From: Bacteroidota bacterium | GTDB taxonomy: Bacteria > Bacteroidota > Ignavibacteria > Ignavibacteriales > Ignavibacteriaceae | Assembly (NCBI GenBank): GCA_022564295.1 | Contig: JADFLR010000002.1 | Span: 161,970 to 225,969, forward strand | Direction of reading: 5' to 3' | DNA: 64,000 bases | In this document: in pieces, positions 8,270 to 16,656 of the stretch | How positions within the stretch are numbered: the stretch's first letter is position 1 | Layout of the letters: every line of letters starts with the position of its first letter | Translations under genes and position numbers: made by a program | Notes under the pieces: generated by a model | Databases searched by the model: none | Told to the model about the DNA's origin: nothing | The model's input: the letters and a program-made list of their open reading frames with translations, nothing else

Positions 8270-8992
8270 TTATTTTTCCCAAACTACTAACGCATTTTCA
8301 ATATCTTTTACAATGGCAAAAACCTGATTGTATTTTATTTTAATTATTTTCCAGTTAATTTCATTTTCATTTAATAACGATTCTATCTCCGAAGTAATTT
8401 TTTGCAACTGCGGATAACCAATTGATTGCCCGACGGTTTTAGCATTATGGGCAAATTGTCTTAAAGTTGCCTCCTCCTTTTTTTGAAGAGCTGCATTTAA
8501 AGAATATTTTTCTTTCTTAAAATTTTCCACAAACAATTTTCTTAATTGTTCTGCTAATTCTTCATCATCCTCTAAATTATTTATAGCATTATTGTTCAAT
8601 TCAAGTGTAAGCGATTTGCCAAGAATGTTTTCAACCGCGCTTATCAGTAAATCCTTCTTCAATGGTTTTGCCAATACACGTTCTGCTCCTGCTTCTATTG
8701 CAGAAAAAACATTTGTTTTAGCGGTATTCCCGCTTATAACAATTACCGGAATATTTTTTAATTCATCTAAGAGTTTAACTACCTGCAGCATTTTTATACC
8801 ATCAAAGTTAGGCATTAGTAAATCGAGTAATATTAAATCGGGTTTAACTTCTATTGCTTTTTTTATTCCCTCTAAACCATTAATACTTGTTATAATTTTA
8901 ACGCCGTATGATTTAAAGTATCCCCTAAGTAACTTCAGAATTATATCCGAGTCATCTACTACAAGAATTTTTATTTTGCTTTTGGAATTCAT
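8270..8992 (-). CDS. Response regulator fused to an HPt domain
   Basis: A 240-aa protein. Residues 8-125 form a REC domain with acidic residues DDSD (13-16), phospho-acceptor Asp57 (LILLDLLMP) and Lys109 (LAKP). Residues 145-235 form an HPt-like four-helix segment with the motif RQFAHNAKTVGQSIG, His182 being the expected phospho-acceptor. Such a protein can hold phosphate on both an Asp and a His and act as a relay node. It sits between csrA and motA with spacings of 5 and 1 bp. This suggests stator-related or flagellar signalling, but no target is known from the sequence. Confidence 0.85.
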   Translation of the reverse strand: MNSKSKIKILVVDDSDIILKLLRGYFKSYGVKIITSINGLEGIKKAIEVKPDLILLDLLMPNFDGIKMLQVVKLLDELKNIPVIVISGNTAKTNVFSAIEAGAERVLAKPLKKDLLISAVENILGKSLTLELNNNAINNLEDDEELAEQLRKLFVENFKKEKYSLNAALQKKEEATLRQFAHNAKTVGQSIGYPQLQKITSEIESLLNENEINWKIIKIKYNQVFAIVKDIENALVVWEK

Positions 8993-8997
8993 ATTTG

Positions 8998-9234
8998 TTA
9001 TTTAAGTTTATTAACCTTTAGTCTGGAAATATCAATAATCGTTTGTGTACTTTTATGAATTGCTTCTTTAGTTTCCTGTTTAATTTTATCGAATAATTCT
9101 GCTCTTAGTATTATAACATTTTGCGGTGCATCAATTCCTAATTTTACCTGTCCATCGCTCGAAGCGAGAATTTTAATTCTTATATCCGAATTAAGAACTA
9201 TTTCCTCATCAATTTTTCGAGTTAATATCAGCAT
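8998..9234 (-). CDS. csrA: Carbon storage regulator CsrA
   Basis: A small RNA-binding translational regulator, 78 aa. The N-terminus MLILTRKIDEEIVL and the segment VKLGIDAPQNV are the family hallmarks, and the dimer strand around Arg44 is present. CsrA binds GGA motifs in hairpin loops and ribosome sites. Next to fliW, its expected role is control of flagellin translation, with FliW as its antagonist (established in Bacillus and Campylobacter). The fliC leader in this window carries a matching hairpin (55289-55308). Confidence 0.95.
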   Translation of the reverse strand: MLILTRKIDEEIVLNSDIRIKILASSDGQVKLGIDAPQNVIILRAELFDKIKQETKEAIHKSTQTIIDISRLKVNKLK

Positions 9235-9245
9235 AGTTTATCCGC

Positions 9246-9629
9246 TTATTCCTCAATAAATAATTTATAGGAAAGCGGATATTTATCATCATCCAATACT
9301 GTTTGAAAACCTTCTTTACTATCATGGTTTATATATACCGGAGCTTTTAAGTTTACTGTTATATTTTCAGGATCTTTATCTAACTTAACAATCCCAAATG
9401 CTTCGGTTTCCGGTTGTTCCGTATACTCTGGGTCAATAAGCCGTATGCCAAATAGCGGAAAAACAATGTCCGGTTTATCTACAGAAGTTAACCAGTAAAA
9501 AATGTCATCATCCATTTTTATTAGAAGGTATTCTTTCAGATTCTCAAAGCCCAGAATACCATCGGGAAATTTGATGACGAGCTTTTCATCATATTCAAGC
9601 TCACCAAATTGTAAAGTATTTATTTTCAT
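9246..9629 (-). CDS. fliW: Flagellar assembly factor FliW
   Basis: A 127-aa protein that binds either CsrA or flagellin. The family signature is clear: INTLQFGELEY, then FPDGILGFENLKEYLLI and a C-terminal PLSYKLFIEE. When flagellin is exported, FliW is free to sequester CsrA and release flagellin translation. It lies 11 bp upstream of csrA, the usual arrangement, and starts 3 bp after the stop of motB2. Confidence 0.95.
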   Translation of the reverse strand: MKINTLQFGELEYDEKLVIKFPDGILGFENLKEYLLIKMDDDIFYWLTSVDKPDIVFPLFGIRLIDPEYTEQPETEAFGIVKLDKDPENITVNLKAPVYINHDSKEGFQTVLDDDKYPLSYKLFIEE

Positions 9630-9632
9630 GAT

Positions 9633-10451
9633 TTACTTTTCGTTTAATATTACTATATCAACTCTTCTGTTTACGCTTCTGCCTTCCAGGGTGCTGTTGG
9701 AATCAATTGGCTTATATTCAGCATATCCAACAATTGAAACTCTGTCCGGAGAAAGTTTTTCTTGAGAAATCAAATAATAGGCAATATTTAATGCACGGTT
9801 TACAGATAAATGCCAATTAGAAGGAAACTGTTTGGAACTTATTGGTACGTTATCTGTATGACCTTCAACTCTAATATCGTTAGGAATTTTTTTTAGAATA
9901 CCAGCAAGTCGCTTAAGTACAGATGGTGATCCTTGTGATAGATCTGATTTACCCGAAGTAAACAAAAGCTTGTCTAAAATATGAATTACAATTCCTCGTT
10001 TGTTTTCTTCAAACGTAATTGAATTGCTACTATTATACTCCTCAACAAAGCTTCTTAAATCAGCTTTCAATTGTTCAATAGGTTCCATAATATTTGAAAG
10101 ATTTACTTCTTCCAAACCTATTACTACCCCCTTATCGCCAAAAAAATTTCCTAATGCTGCACTCATTTCCTTATACTTTAATATATCTACATTCGATATT
10201 GCGTAGAGAATAATAAAAAGACCCAACAGCAAGGTTATTAAATCAGCATAGGTTAAAAGGTATCTGTCTTTTGCAGAATCATCTCTGTAAATATCTTCTT
10301 CTAACCTAAAGCGAGCAGAACGTTTTTCTGGCTGCTTTGAGGGAGTATACTGTTCAATCTTGCCCGCACTACCGAAGGGATTTCGCCCCTCTGTATAGCC
10401 AGCACTCCTTCCAGGGAAATCTCCATCATATTTTTTTCTTCTAAGTGACAT
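9633..10451 (-). CDS. Second MotB-type stator protein
   Basis: A 272-aa MotB/PomB/MotS-type protein. It has an unusually long hydrophilic N-terminus of about 65 residues, then one membrane helix with the ion-binding Asp70 in LTYADLITLLLGLFIILY, then an OmpA-like domain (about 150-270; VEGHTDNVPI, and LSVNRALNIAYYL). The helix is closer to MotS/PomB-type stators than the first motB, so a different coupling ion is possible but unproven. The only ATG before the helix is at 10451, which makes the gene overlap motA2 by 151 nt in a different frame. No in-frame ATG, GTG or TTG is visible between there and the helix. Confidence 0.9.
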   Translation of the reverse strand: MSLRRKKYDGDFPGRSAGYTEGRNPFGSAGKIEQYTPSKQPEKRSARFRLEEDIYRDDSAKDRYLLTYADLITLLLGLFIILYAISNVDILKYKEMSAALGNFFGDKGVVIGLEEVNLSNIMEPIEQLKADLRSFVEEYNSSNSITFEENKRGIVIHILDKLLFTSGKSDLSQGSPSVLKRLAGILKKIPNDIRVEGHTDNVPISSKQFPSNWHLSVNRALNIAYYLISQEKLSPDRVSIVGYAEYKPIDSNSTLEGRSVNRRVDIVILNEK

Positions 10452-11086
10452 TTTTTTAATCTATCTGCAATTGGAAACCATAATAAATTTGCGCTGAAAA
10501 CTCCCCACATTGTTGCTATGAAAGCCGTTGAAATATTCCTAATTAATAAATTGGGTTCACCACCGGCATTTGCCAGGGTTATAATTAAAGCCATCACCGT
10601 TCCTAATATTCCCATTGTAGGCGCATACCCGCCCATCTTAGTAAAAACTGCTATGTTTGAGTCGTGCCTTTCTTTCATTGCTTTCAATTCGAGCCATGCA
10701 AAATTTTCAATAGATTCTGCATCGCTTCCGTCTATTGCATATCCAACCAGCTTTTTAGGAAACACATAATCCATTCTTTTCAATTCCTTATCTAAAGAAA
10801 GCAATCCTTCTCTTCTCGATATAACTGACATGTTAACAAAGCTGTCTCTAAGTTTTTCCAGATCATATTGGCGCGGAAAGTATGCAATCTTTATCAGTTT
10901 CCAGATATCTTTGAACTTTTCAAATCCAAAACCGATTATGGTTGCGGCAAATGTTCCGCCAAACACAATAATTATTGGTGCAAGAAGAAAGAGTGCTTTA
11001 ACAGTTCCTCCTTCAAATATAAACACACCAAAAACAGAAATTAAGCCAAGTATTAAACCATAAATAGTTCCAGCTTTTTTTATCAT
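10301..11086 (-). CDS. Second MotA-type stator protein
   Basis: A 261-aa MotA homologue with four membrane helices and the typical segments GGTFAATIIGFG, GGYAPTMGILGTVMALI and ISLEGVLAIQRGE. The last 50 codons, including the conserved GVLAIQ region, overlap the start of motB2. Its ATG overlaps the flgL stop (ATGA). Two motA/motB pairs in one window suggest alternative stators. Confidence 0.93.
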   Translation of the reverse strand: MIKKAGTIYGLILGLISVFGVFIFEGGTVKALFLLAPIIIVFGGTFAATIIGFGFEKFKDIWKLIKIAYFPRQYDLEKLRDSFVNMSVISRREGLLSLDKELKRMDYVFPKKLVGYAIDGSDAESIENFAWLELKAMKERHDSNIAVFTKMGGYAPTMGILGTVMALIITLANAGGEPNLLIRNISTAFIATMWGVFSANLLWFPIADRLKKCHLEEKNMMEISLEGVLAIQRGEIPSVVRARLNSILPQSSQKNVLLALG

Positions 11087-12339
11087 ATATAATCCAAAAG
11101 AGATTTTGGTAAAACCATTGACGAAATTTTATAACTTAGCTGCAGGATGTAATCCTGATTTTGCAATTCTAAAATCGCTTTTGCAATATCTACATCTTGT
11201 TCATCGGATATTAATCCGGTAAGAACAAATTGCTGGTTGCTTAATACATCTTTTGTATCCTGAAGTTTATTTATGATATTCCCTGCATTTGCTAATTTGT
11301 TAAGAATATGCTTATTAAAATTTGTCACTCTTGCAACTTCTTCATCTGTAGGAAGTTCACCATTTTCCAGTTTGTTTTTAATAGTTAAAAGAGTGTTAAA
11401 AATATCTACCTTCTGGTTTGCAGAGAAACTTAGGCTTGTTGAATTAGCACTTTCTTTAATTTTAGAAGGATCGAAAATAAACTGAATATTTTGTGACGGT
11501 GCTTCTATAATAATAGTAGAAGCCGGTTTACCATTTATTGTATTCATTTCACCTGTTAACGGATCGAATACAATTTGATGAGAAGCAGGTGGAGATAAAA
11601 AAACAGAACTTCCACCGCTATCCTGAATATCGTAACTTAATTTATAAGTGTTGTCTGCTGTTTTAGTATAACTTGCAATAAATGTAAATTCAGTACCATC
11701 AGCGCTATAAACGCTTGTTTGATTAGTCTGTACATCTCCGATTGATGCACCAGAATCGAGATTACCCGATTGCTTCACTATCGTTCCGAAGATTTCTGCG
11801 CCGGTCATATTAATTTTTTGAATAATATTTCTTGATATTTGAATATTCTGCTTTCCCGAAATATCACTTACTTTAATTTCGATTGCACTGCCATCAGCAT
11901 TATAGCCAAATGGTGAAGTTGAATAATCAGTTCCGGCAAACAAATACTTACCGTTAAATTTTTGATTAGCTGAATTTAATATTGCATCAAGTGCAGCATC
12001 AATCTGATCAGCGAATGTTTGCAAATTATCTGCGACTACAGCGTTATTGGCATTAGCCAAAGTTGTAAGAACATTTGCAGTGCTTGTTTGAATAGTTTCC
12101 ATAGAGGTGACAGTAACATCAAAAAAAGATAGACCTTCAAAAATATTTTTAGAATACCTTTCTGAAGTTCGTAACTGATTTTGAAGTCTTATTAGTTTAC
12201 CTGTTCCCTCCGGTGAATCAGATGGCTTCTGTATTTTTCTCAGTGTAGAAATTTGTGATTGAATTGTCGCCAATGCTTCCCGGTTCCGCCCAACATTAAA
12301 AAGATAATTATTGAATATTGTTAAATCTGTAATTCTCAT
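11083..12339 (-). CDS. flgL: Hook-filament junction protein FlgL
   Basis: The second hook-filament junction protein (HAP3), exported by the flagellar apparatus and placed between hook and filament. 418 aa; the flagellin-like N-terminal helix MRITDLTIFNNYLFNVGRNR and the segment SPEGTGKLIRLQNQL are typical, as is the C-terminal coiled region (LELQNQDYILQLSYK). It is followed by motA2 with a 4-nt overlap and preceded by flgK. Confidence 0.92.
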   Translation of the reverse strand: MRITDLTIFNNYLFNVGRNREALATIQSQISTLRKIQKPSDSPEGTGKLIRLQNQLRTSERYSKNIFEGLSFFDVTVTSMETIQTSTANVLTTLANANNAVVADNLQTFADQIDAALDAILNSANQKFNGKYLFAGTDYSTSPFGYNADGSAIEIKVSDISGKQNIQISRNIIQKINMTGAEIFGTIVKQSGNLDSGASIGDVQTNQTSVYSADGTEFTFIASYTKTADNTYKLSYDIQDSGGSSVFLSPPASHQIVFDPLTGEMNTINGKPASTIIIEAPSQNIQFIFDPSKIKESANSTSLSFSANQKVDIFNTLLTIKNKLENGELPTDEEVARVTNFNKHILNKLANAGNIINKLQDTKDVLSNQQFVLTGLISDEQDVDIAKAILELQNQDYILQLSYKISSMVLPKSLLDYI

Positions 12340-12342
12340 TTT

Positions 12343-13698
12343 CTATACCATATTTAATAAAGTTTGTAACATTTCATCAGCCACAGAAATCAATTTAGCA
12401 GATGCTTCATACGAGCGCTGGAACTTTATAATATTCGCCATTTCTTCATCAAGTGAAACGCCTGAGTATGATGCACGCTGCTGTTTTAGCTGCTGCAGCA
12501 CCAATTCTGTTGATGTAGATAAGCTATCGGATGTTGCTTTTTCATTTCCAACTTTACTGATTAACGAAGAGTAGCTCTCCACAATTGTATTTCCGTTTAG
12601 CAACGGCTGGTTATTTATATCTGCAATCTGCACCGCAATATCCCCGTTGCCTGAAGTTCCATCTGCTGATACTGCTATTTTATTGGGGTCATCAAGTATT
12701 TCGTTATTTACGCGTAGAACACCGTTTTTATAATTACTGAAAAAGTCTATTCCTGTTACCGGCGGATCGTTAATTGTATATCCTGTGGAATGTACTTGGT
12801 TTACAGAATTAAATAATACATTTATTATATTATCAACCTGTTCTAAATAATCCGGAATCTTATTTGAATACACATCTGAAAGTGCTCCAAGTTCACCGCC
12901 TTTTATCTGCTGCAAATCGTGATTCTGTAAAGTTGTTAGATTAAGTTTTCCATTAGAAGCAGTAATTTTAAATTCAATTGATTGCACAAGATCAACTGCA
13001 AGTATTCCACCAATTGAAATATTTGCCGACCCATTGGAATCAAAGAAAACCTGTGCATCAACAATGGTTGTTACTTCATCAATCATTGCATCTCTGCTGT
13101 CCAACAAATCATTTGGTTGGAAACCTGCATGCACCTGCTGCGCAATCTTTACATTTAACTCATTTATATTCGAAAGCAAACCATTTAAAGTATCTATTTT
13201 ATTTTTGAATTCATCAAACACTTCCTTTTTTGTTGTTTCAAGATTTCGATGAATCGTTTCTACTCGCGTTGACATATTTTCTGCTTTTGCTATTACATTT
13301 TCTCTTAAAGCATAAGAATTTGGTGCAACGGCTAATTCACCCCAAGAATTAAAAAATGAAGTTATCGATTCCGATAACCCAAATTCAGTCGGTTCGGTAA
13401 ATATCTGTTCAACTCTTCCTAATAAAATAGATTGTTTATCGAAAAAAGAACTTTCTTGTGTACTTACTCTAAGCTGATTCTCGATAAAATTATTTCTCAC
13501 ACGTTGAATAGTGTCCATGTTAATTCCGGCTCCCCAAATAAATCCAGCCATCTTATCAGGAAATGCCGTTGAGATGTTTAAAACCTGTCTTGAATAATCT
13601 TTGTTACCGGCGTTTGCAATGTTGTGAGCTGTTACATCCAATGCTTTACGATAAACATCCAGCGAACGACTTGATATGTTAAAAATCCTGCTTAGCAT
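12343..13698 (-). CDS. flgK: Hook-filament junction protein FlgK
   Basis: The first hook-filament junction protein (HAP1), exported. 451 aa from the ATG at 13698 (MLSRIFNISSRSLDVYRKAL), which matches the usual FlgK start; a TTG six codons upstream is less likely. The rod/hook N-terminal motif ALDVTAHNIANAGNKDYSRQ and the C-terminal YEASAKLISVADEMLQTLLN are diagnostic. The start lies 1 nt after the flgN stop, suggesting coupling to its chaperone. Confidence 0.95.
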   Translation of the reverse strand: MLSRIFNISSRSLDVYRKALDVTAHNIANAGNKDYSRQVLNISTAFPDKMAGFIWGAGINMDTIQRVRNNFIENQLRVSTQESSFFDKQSILLGRVEQIFTEPTEFGLSESITSFFNSWGELAVAPNSYALRENVIAKAENMSTRVETIHRNLETTKKEVFDEFKNKIDTLNGLLSNINELNVKIAQQVHAGFQPNDLLDSRDAMIDEVTTIVDAQVFFDSNGSANISIGGILAVDLVQSIEFKITASNGKLNLTTLQNHDLQQIKGGELGALSDVYSNKIPDYLEQVDNIINVLFNSVNQVHSTGYTINDPPVTGIDFFSNYKNGVLRVNNEILDDPNKIAVSADGTSGNGDIAVQIADINNQPLLNGNTIVESYSSLISKVGNEKATSDSLSTSTELVLQQLKQQRASYSGVSLDEEMANIIKFQRSYEASAKLISVADEMLQTLLNMV

Positions 13699-13699
13699 T

Positions 13700-14155
13700 T
13701 CATACTCTTCTATCAAATAATGAATTGTTTCTTTCGCTGAATATTGCAGTAACTATTTCATTCAGCAAATTCCTTGAATGAGTTATAAGATATTTATTTT
13801 GCTTATTGACTTTTATTATTTCGTTTGTAGTTTTTTTTATGATGTTACGCAATTTTAAAATATCATTCTGCTGCTGTTCGTTCAGATCAGCAGCATTTGT
13901 TAATAGATAATCATCAATCTTCGCTGAAGGAGATTCCATTGAATTTTCAGAATAAAAATTATTTAAAAAATCGATACGCACTTTTTCGGTATTATTAATT
14001 GCTGAAAGCAGCTTTTCTTCTTCCGAAGTACTATTTTCAATTTCTAAAACATCATTAGAAACAATTGCTTTTTGCTTTTTTAGTATAGTATTTAATAAAG
14101 CATTCAGGTTTTCTGCCTGATGTTTTAGCAATTCTAGGAGTTTATTGTTTTCCAT
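13700..14155 (-). CDS. flgN: FlgN-type export chaperone
   Basis: A 151-aa, mostly helical protein with heptad-like repeats, matching the size and fold expected for FlgN, the chaperone of FlgK and FlgL. Sequence similarity in this family is weak, so the assignment rests mainly on the helical pattern and on its position immediately upstream of flgK and flgL. Confidence 0.75.
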   Translation of the reverse strand: MENNKLLELLKHQAENLNALLNTILKKQKAIVSNDVLEIENSTSEEEKLLSAINNTEKVRIDFLNNFYSENSMESPSAKIDDYLLTNAADLNEQQQNDILKLRNIIKKTTNEIIKVNKQNKYLITHSRNLLNEIVTAIFSERNNSLFDRRV

Positions 14156-14158
14156 TTA

Positions 14159-14977
14159 TTAACCGTTAAAATATTTCAAGTAACCCAAAACTCTGCTGAT
14201 ATAGTTTTTAGTTTCAAGGAATGGTGGAACTCCATTGTGTTTTTCCACATTTCCGGGTCCAGCATTGTAACCTGCTAAAGCAAGATTTATATCCCCACTA
14301 TATTGTCGAAGCAAACTAGCTAAATATTTAGTCCCGCCAAGTATATTTTCCTTCGGATTCCAAACATTTTTAACACCTAATTGATTTGCAGTTGCATCCA
14401 TTAATTGCATTAATCCTTTTGCATTTGCTTTTGACAGAGCTTTTTCTTTTCCTGCGGATTCGGTGAGAATGACAGATTTTATTAGATTTTTATCAATCTG
14501 AAATTTATCTGCTGCTTCGTTAATAAACTTATCATACTTTTGAAGCCGTTTGAGTGATGATTCAGAGGGATTTATTGAGGGTAATTGAAACTCTTTTGTG
14601 TTTATTTTTAATTTTTTAAGATTGTTAAACTTCTCAGGTTTAATCATTGGCGGGATTGAATTTATGCTCTCGCCAGTTAGCTTTTTATACAATAATTTTG
14701 ATATTCCCAACCCTTTACCGTGCGCAATATAAGAAGCTAATTCAGATTCAAAAATTGTATCAAAATAATCTCCACCCAGGCTATTCTCTCCGAACATTCC
14801 TCCTGATGTTTTATTCATACTTTTTAACATCATAGAAGTAAGCAAGCTTTCAAATCCTTTTGTTGCTTCGGCTAATCTTCTTTTTTGCTCGGGCGAATAT
14901 CTGTTCTTTAACTGATTAGCCTGCTCAATTGTAAAATGCTTTCCCGGGTGAGTAGTTTTTAATTGAAATACACTCAT
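14159..14977 (-). CDS. flgJ: FlgJ-type rod cap fused to a lytic transglycosylase
   Basis: A 272-aa two-domain protein. Residues 25-100 match the FlgJ rod-binding domain (FESLLTSMMLKSMNKT...GGDYFDTIFESELA). Residues 150-270 form an SLT-type (goose-lysozyme-like) lytic transglycosylase with the catalytic Glu173 in ILTESAGK, then AKGLMQLM, NILGGTKYLA and LALAGYNAGPG. It caps the growing rod and opens the peptidoglycan for it. In gamma-proteobacteria the second domain is a glucosaminidase instead. It lies between flgI and flgN with 2-3 bp gaps. Confidence 0.93.
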   Translation of the reverse strand: MSVFQLKTTHPGKHFTIEQANQLKNRYSPEQKRRLAEATKGFESLLTSMMLKSMNKTSGGMFGENSLGGDYFDTIFESELASYIAHGKGLGISKLLYKKLTGESINSIPPMIKPEKFNNLKKLKINTKEFQLPSINPSESSLKRLQKYDKFINEAADKFQIDKNLIKSVILTESAGKEKALSKANAKGLMQLMDATANQLGVKNVWNPKENILGGTKYLASLLRQYSGDINLALAGYNAGPGNVEKHNGVPPFLETKNYISRVLGYLKYFNG

Positions 14978-14979
14978 TT

Positions 14980-16068
14980 TTATAATATCACTAATTCGCC
15001 AACAAGAGCGTTTGCTTCTTTAAGTGCCTGAAAAATGGCAATAATATCTCTTGGAGATACCTTTAATGAATTTAAAGCTAACGCAACTTCCTGAACATTT
15101 GTCGCACCAGAAATTGCAATTGTGGTTGTTGAATCAACTGTAGCAGTTGGAACCAGGTTATTAAATATTGCGGTTGTTCCATTTGAAAAAGCACCTGGCT
15201 GCGAAATGATTGGGTAAGATCTGATAATAATGCTCAAACTTCCATACGATATTGTACAGGGTTTTATAATCACGTTTTCACCTGCAACTATAGTTCCTGT
15301 TCTTTCATTAATAACAACTTTTGCAGTATTATCAGTTTCTACATTAATTGATTCCAACTCCGAAACAAACCCCACAATATCCTGCTGTTTATCTGCTGGT
15401 ATCTGTACTTTGATTTCCGAAGCATCAATTGCAATTGCTGTTTTATCACCAAATTGCGAATTAATTGCGTTTGAAATATTAAAAGCTGTGGTCATATCGG
15501 GACTTCTGAGTAATATGCTCAATTCATTACCACCGATTATATTTAAGTTTAATGATTTTTGAAGTACCCCTCCATCGGGAACTCTACCGGCTAATGCATG
15601 ATTTTTTGCAACTCTTCCTCCCGTTGGTGTTCTGAAATCATATCCGCCAACTGAGATGGGACCTTGTGCAAAAGCATAAACCTGCCCATCCATTCCTGAG
15701 AGTGGAGTCATCAAAAGTACACCGCCCAATAAACTTGAAGCATCTCCCATTGAAGATACATTAACATCAAATTTAGCCCCCGGTTTGAAATAAGGATTAA
15801 GAGTGGCGGTAACCATAACTGCAGCAACATTACGTGTCCTCAAATCTGTTTGTGGTACAGTTATGCCAAATCTTCTTAACATACTTGTTACAGATTGCAC
15901 AGTAAATTTTGTGCGATAAGTATCACCTGTTCCTGCTAAACCAACAAGTAAACCGTAGCCGATTATTTGCTGTGAATTTTCACCTAATAAATATGAAACA
16001 TCTTTTATCCTTTGCCCGAAAGTGCAAAAAGAAAAAGTCAGCAAAATTACCAGAGAAATCTTCTTCAT
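14980..16068 (-). CDS. flgI: Flagellar P-ring protein FlgI
   Basis: A periplasmic protein forming the P ring around the rod in the peptidoglycan layer. 362 aa with a signal peptide (1-18). The family core is plain: RIKDVSYLLGENSQQIIGYGLLVGLAGTGD, then SMGDASSLLGGVLLMTPLSG and a C-terminal LKVSPRDIIAIFQALKEANAL. The ATG has a good ribosome site (GGAG). FlgI implies a diderm envelope. Confidence 0.97.
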   Translation of the reverse strand: MKKISLVILLTFSFCTFGQRIKDVSYLLGENSQQIIGYGLLVGLAGTGDTYRTKFTVQSVTSMLRRFGITVPQTDLRTRNVAAVMVTATLNPYFKPGAKFDVNVSSMGDASSLLGGVLLMTPLSGMDGQVYAFAQGPISVGGYDFRTPTGGRVAKNHALAGRVPDGGVLQKSLNLNIIGGNELSILLRSPDMTTAFNISNAINSQFGDKTAIAIDASEIKVQIPADKQQDIVGFVSELESINVETDNTAKVVINERTGTIVAGENVIIKPCTISYGSLSIIIRSYPIISQPGAFSNGTTAIFNNLVPTATVDSTTTIAISGATNVQEVALALNSLKVSPRDIIAIFQALKEANALVGELVIL

Positions 16069-16077
16069 ACTTTTCTC

Positions 16078-16653
16078 CTAAAATAGCCAATGAAACAGTT
16101 TTGTTAACCAACCGGGACTTTGAGAGTCGGCTATTCTTCCGCTACCTTCTATTCTTATTTCCGCCTCTGAAATATTATACGACAGTACGGAGTTGTTGGG
16201 ATCTATATCGGTTGTTCTAACAATACCTCTAATAAAGATGGTCTGTTCCTCACCGTTTATAACAATTTTTCTGCTTCCCTTAATAAGCAAGTTGCCATTT
16301 TCTAAAACCGAATCTATGGTAGCACTTATTTTTGTGCGCATCATGCCCGATGTTTTCGTAGATCCGGAACCCCTGAAATCATTTGTTACACCAAAAGAAA
16401 CATCCGTTCCGGGCAGTTCAGAACCTGCAATATTTCCACCGGCGTTAAATCCAATATCACTCGATCTTCCTGTGGTTGTTTGCGCATTATTGGAAGCTTG
16501 CGAAAACTCAATTACAACTATTGTAATCGCATCACCTACCCGGCTTGCTTTCTGGTCGGAAAAAAGAGAAACGAAAGCATTTTGCCGCATATCCTGTGCA
16601 ATAACAATATTGGTAAAAAATATTGTCATCAACATTATTATCAATTTTTTCAT
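16078..16653 (-). CDS. flgH: Flagellar L-ring protein FlgH, without a lipobox
   Basis: An outer-membrane ring protein of 191 aa. The FlgH core is present (SLFSDQKASRVGDAITIVV, then GSGSTKTSGMMRTKISATI and GNLLIKGSRKIVINGEEQ). The signal sequence (1-19, ending NIVIAQ) looks like a signal-peptidase I substrate. There is no Cys anywhere near the cleavage site, whereas the enterobacterial protein is a lipoprotein. Attachment to the outer membrane must therefore differ, or the anchor is dispensable. Confidence 0.95.
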   Translation of the reverse strand: MKKLIIMLMTIFFTNIVIAQDMRQNAFVSLFSDQKASRVGDAITIVVIEFSQASNNAQTTTGRSSDIGFNAGGNIAGSELPGTDVSFGVTNDFRGSGSTKTSGMMRTKISATIDSVLENGNLLIKGSRKIVINGEEQTIFIRGIVRTTDIDPNNSVLSYNISEAEIRIEGSGRIADSQSPGWLTKLFHWLF

Positions 16654-16656
16654 AAT

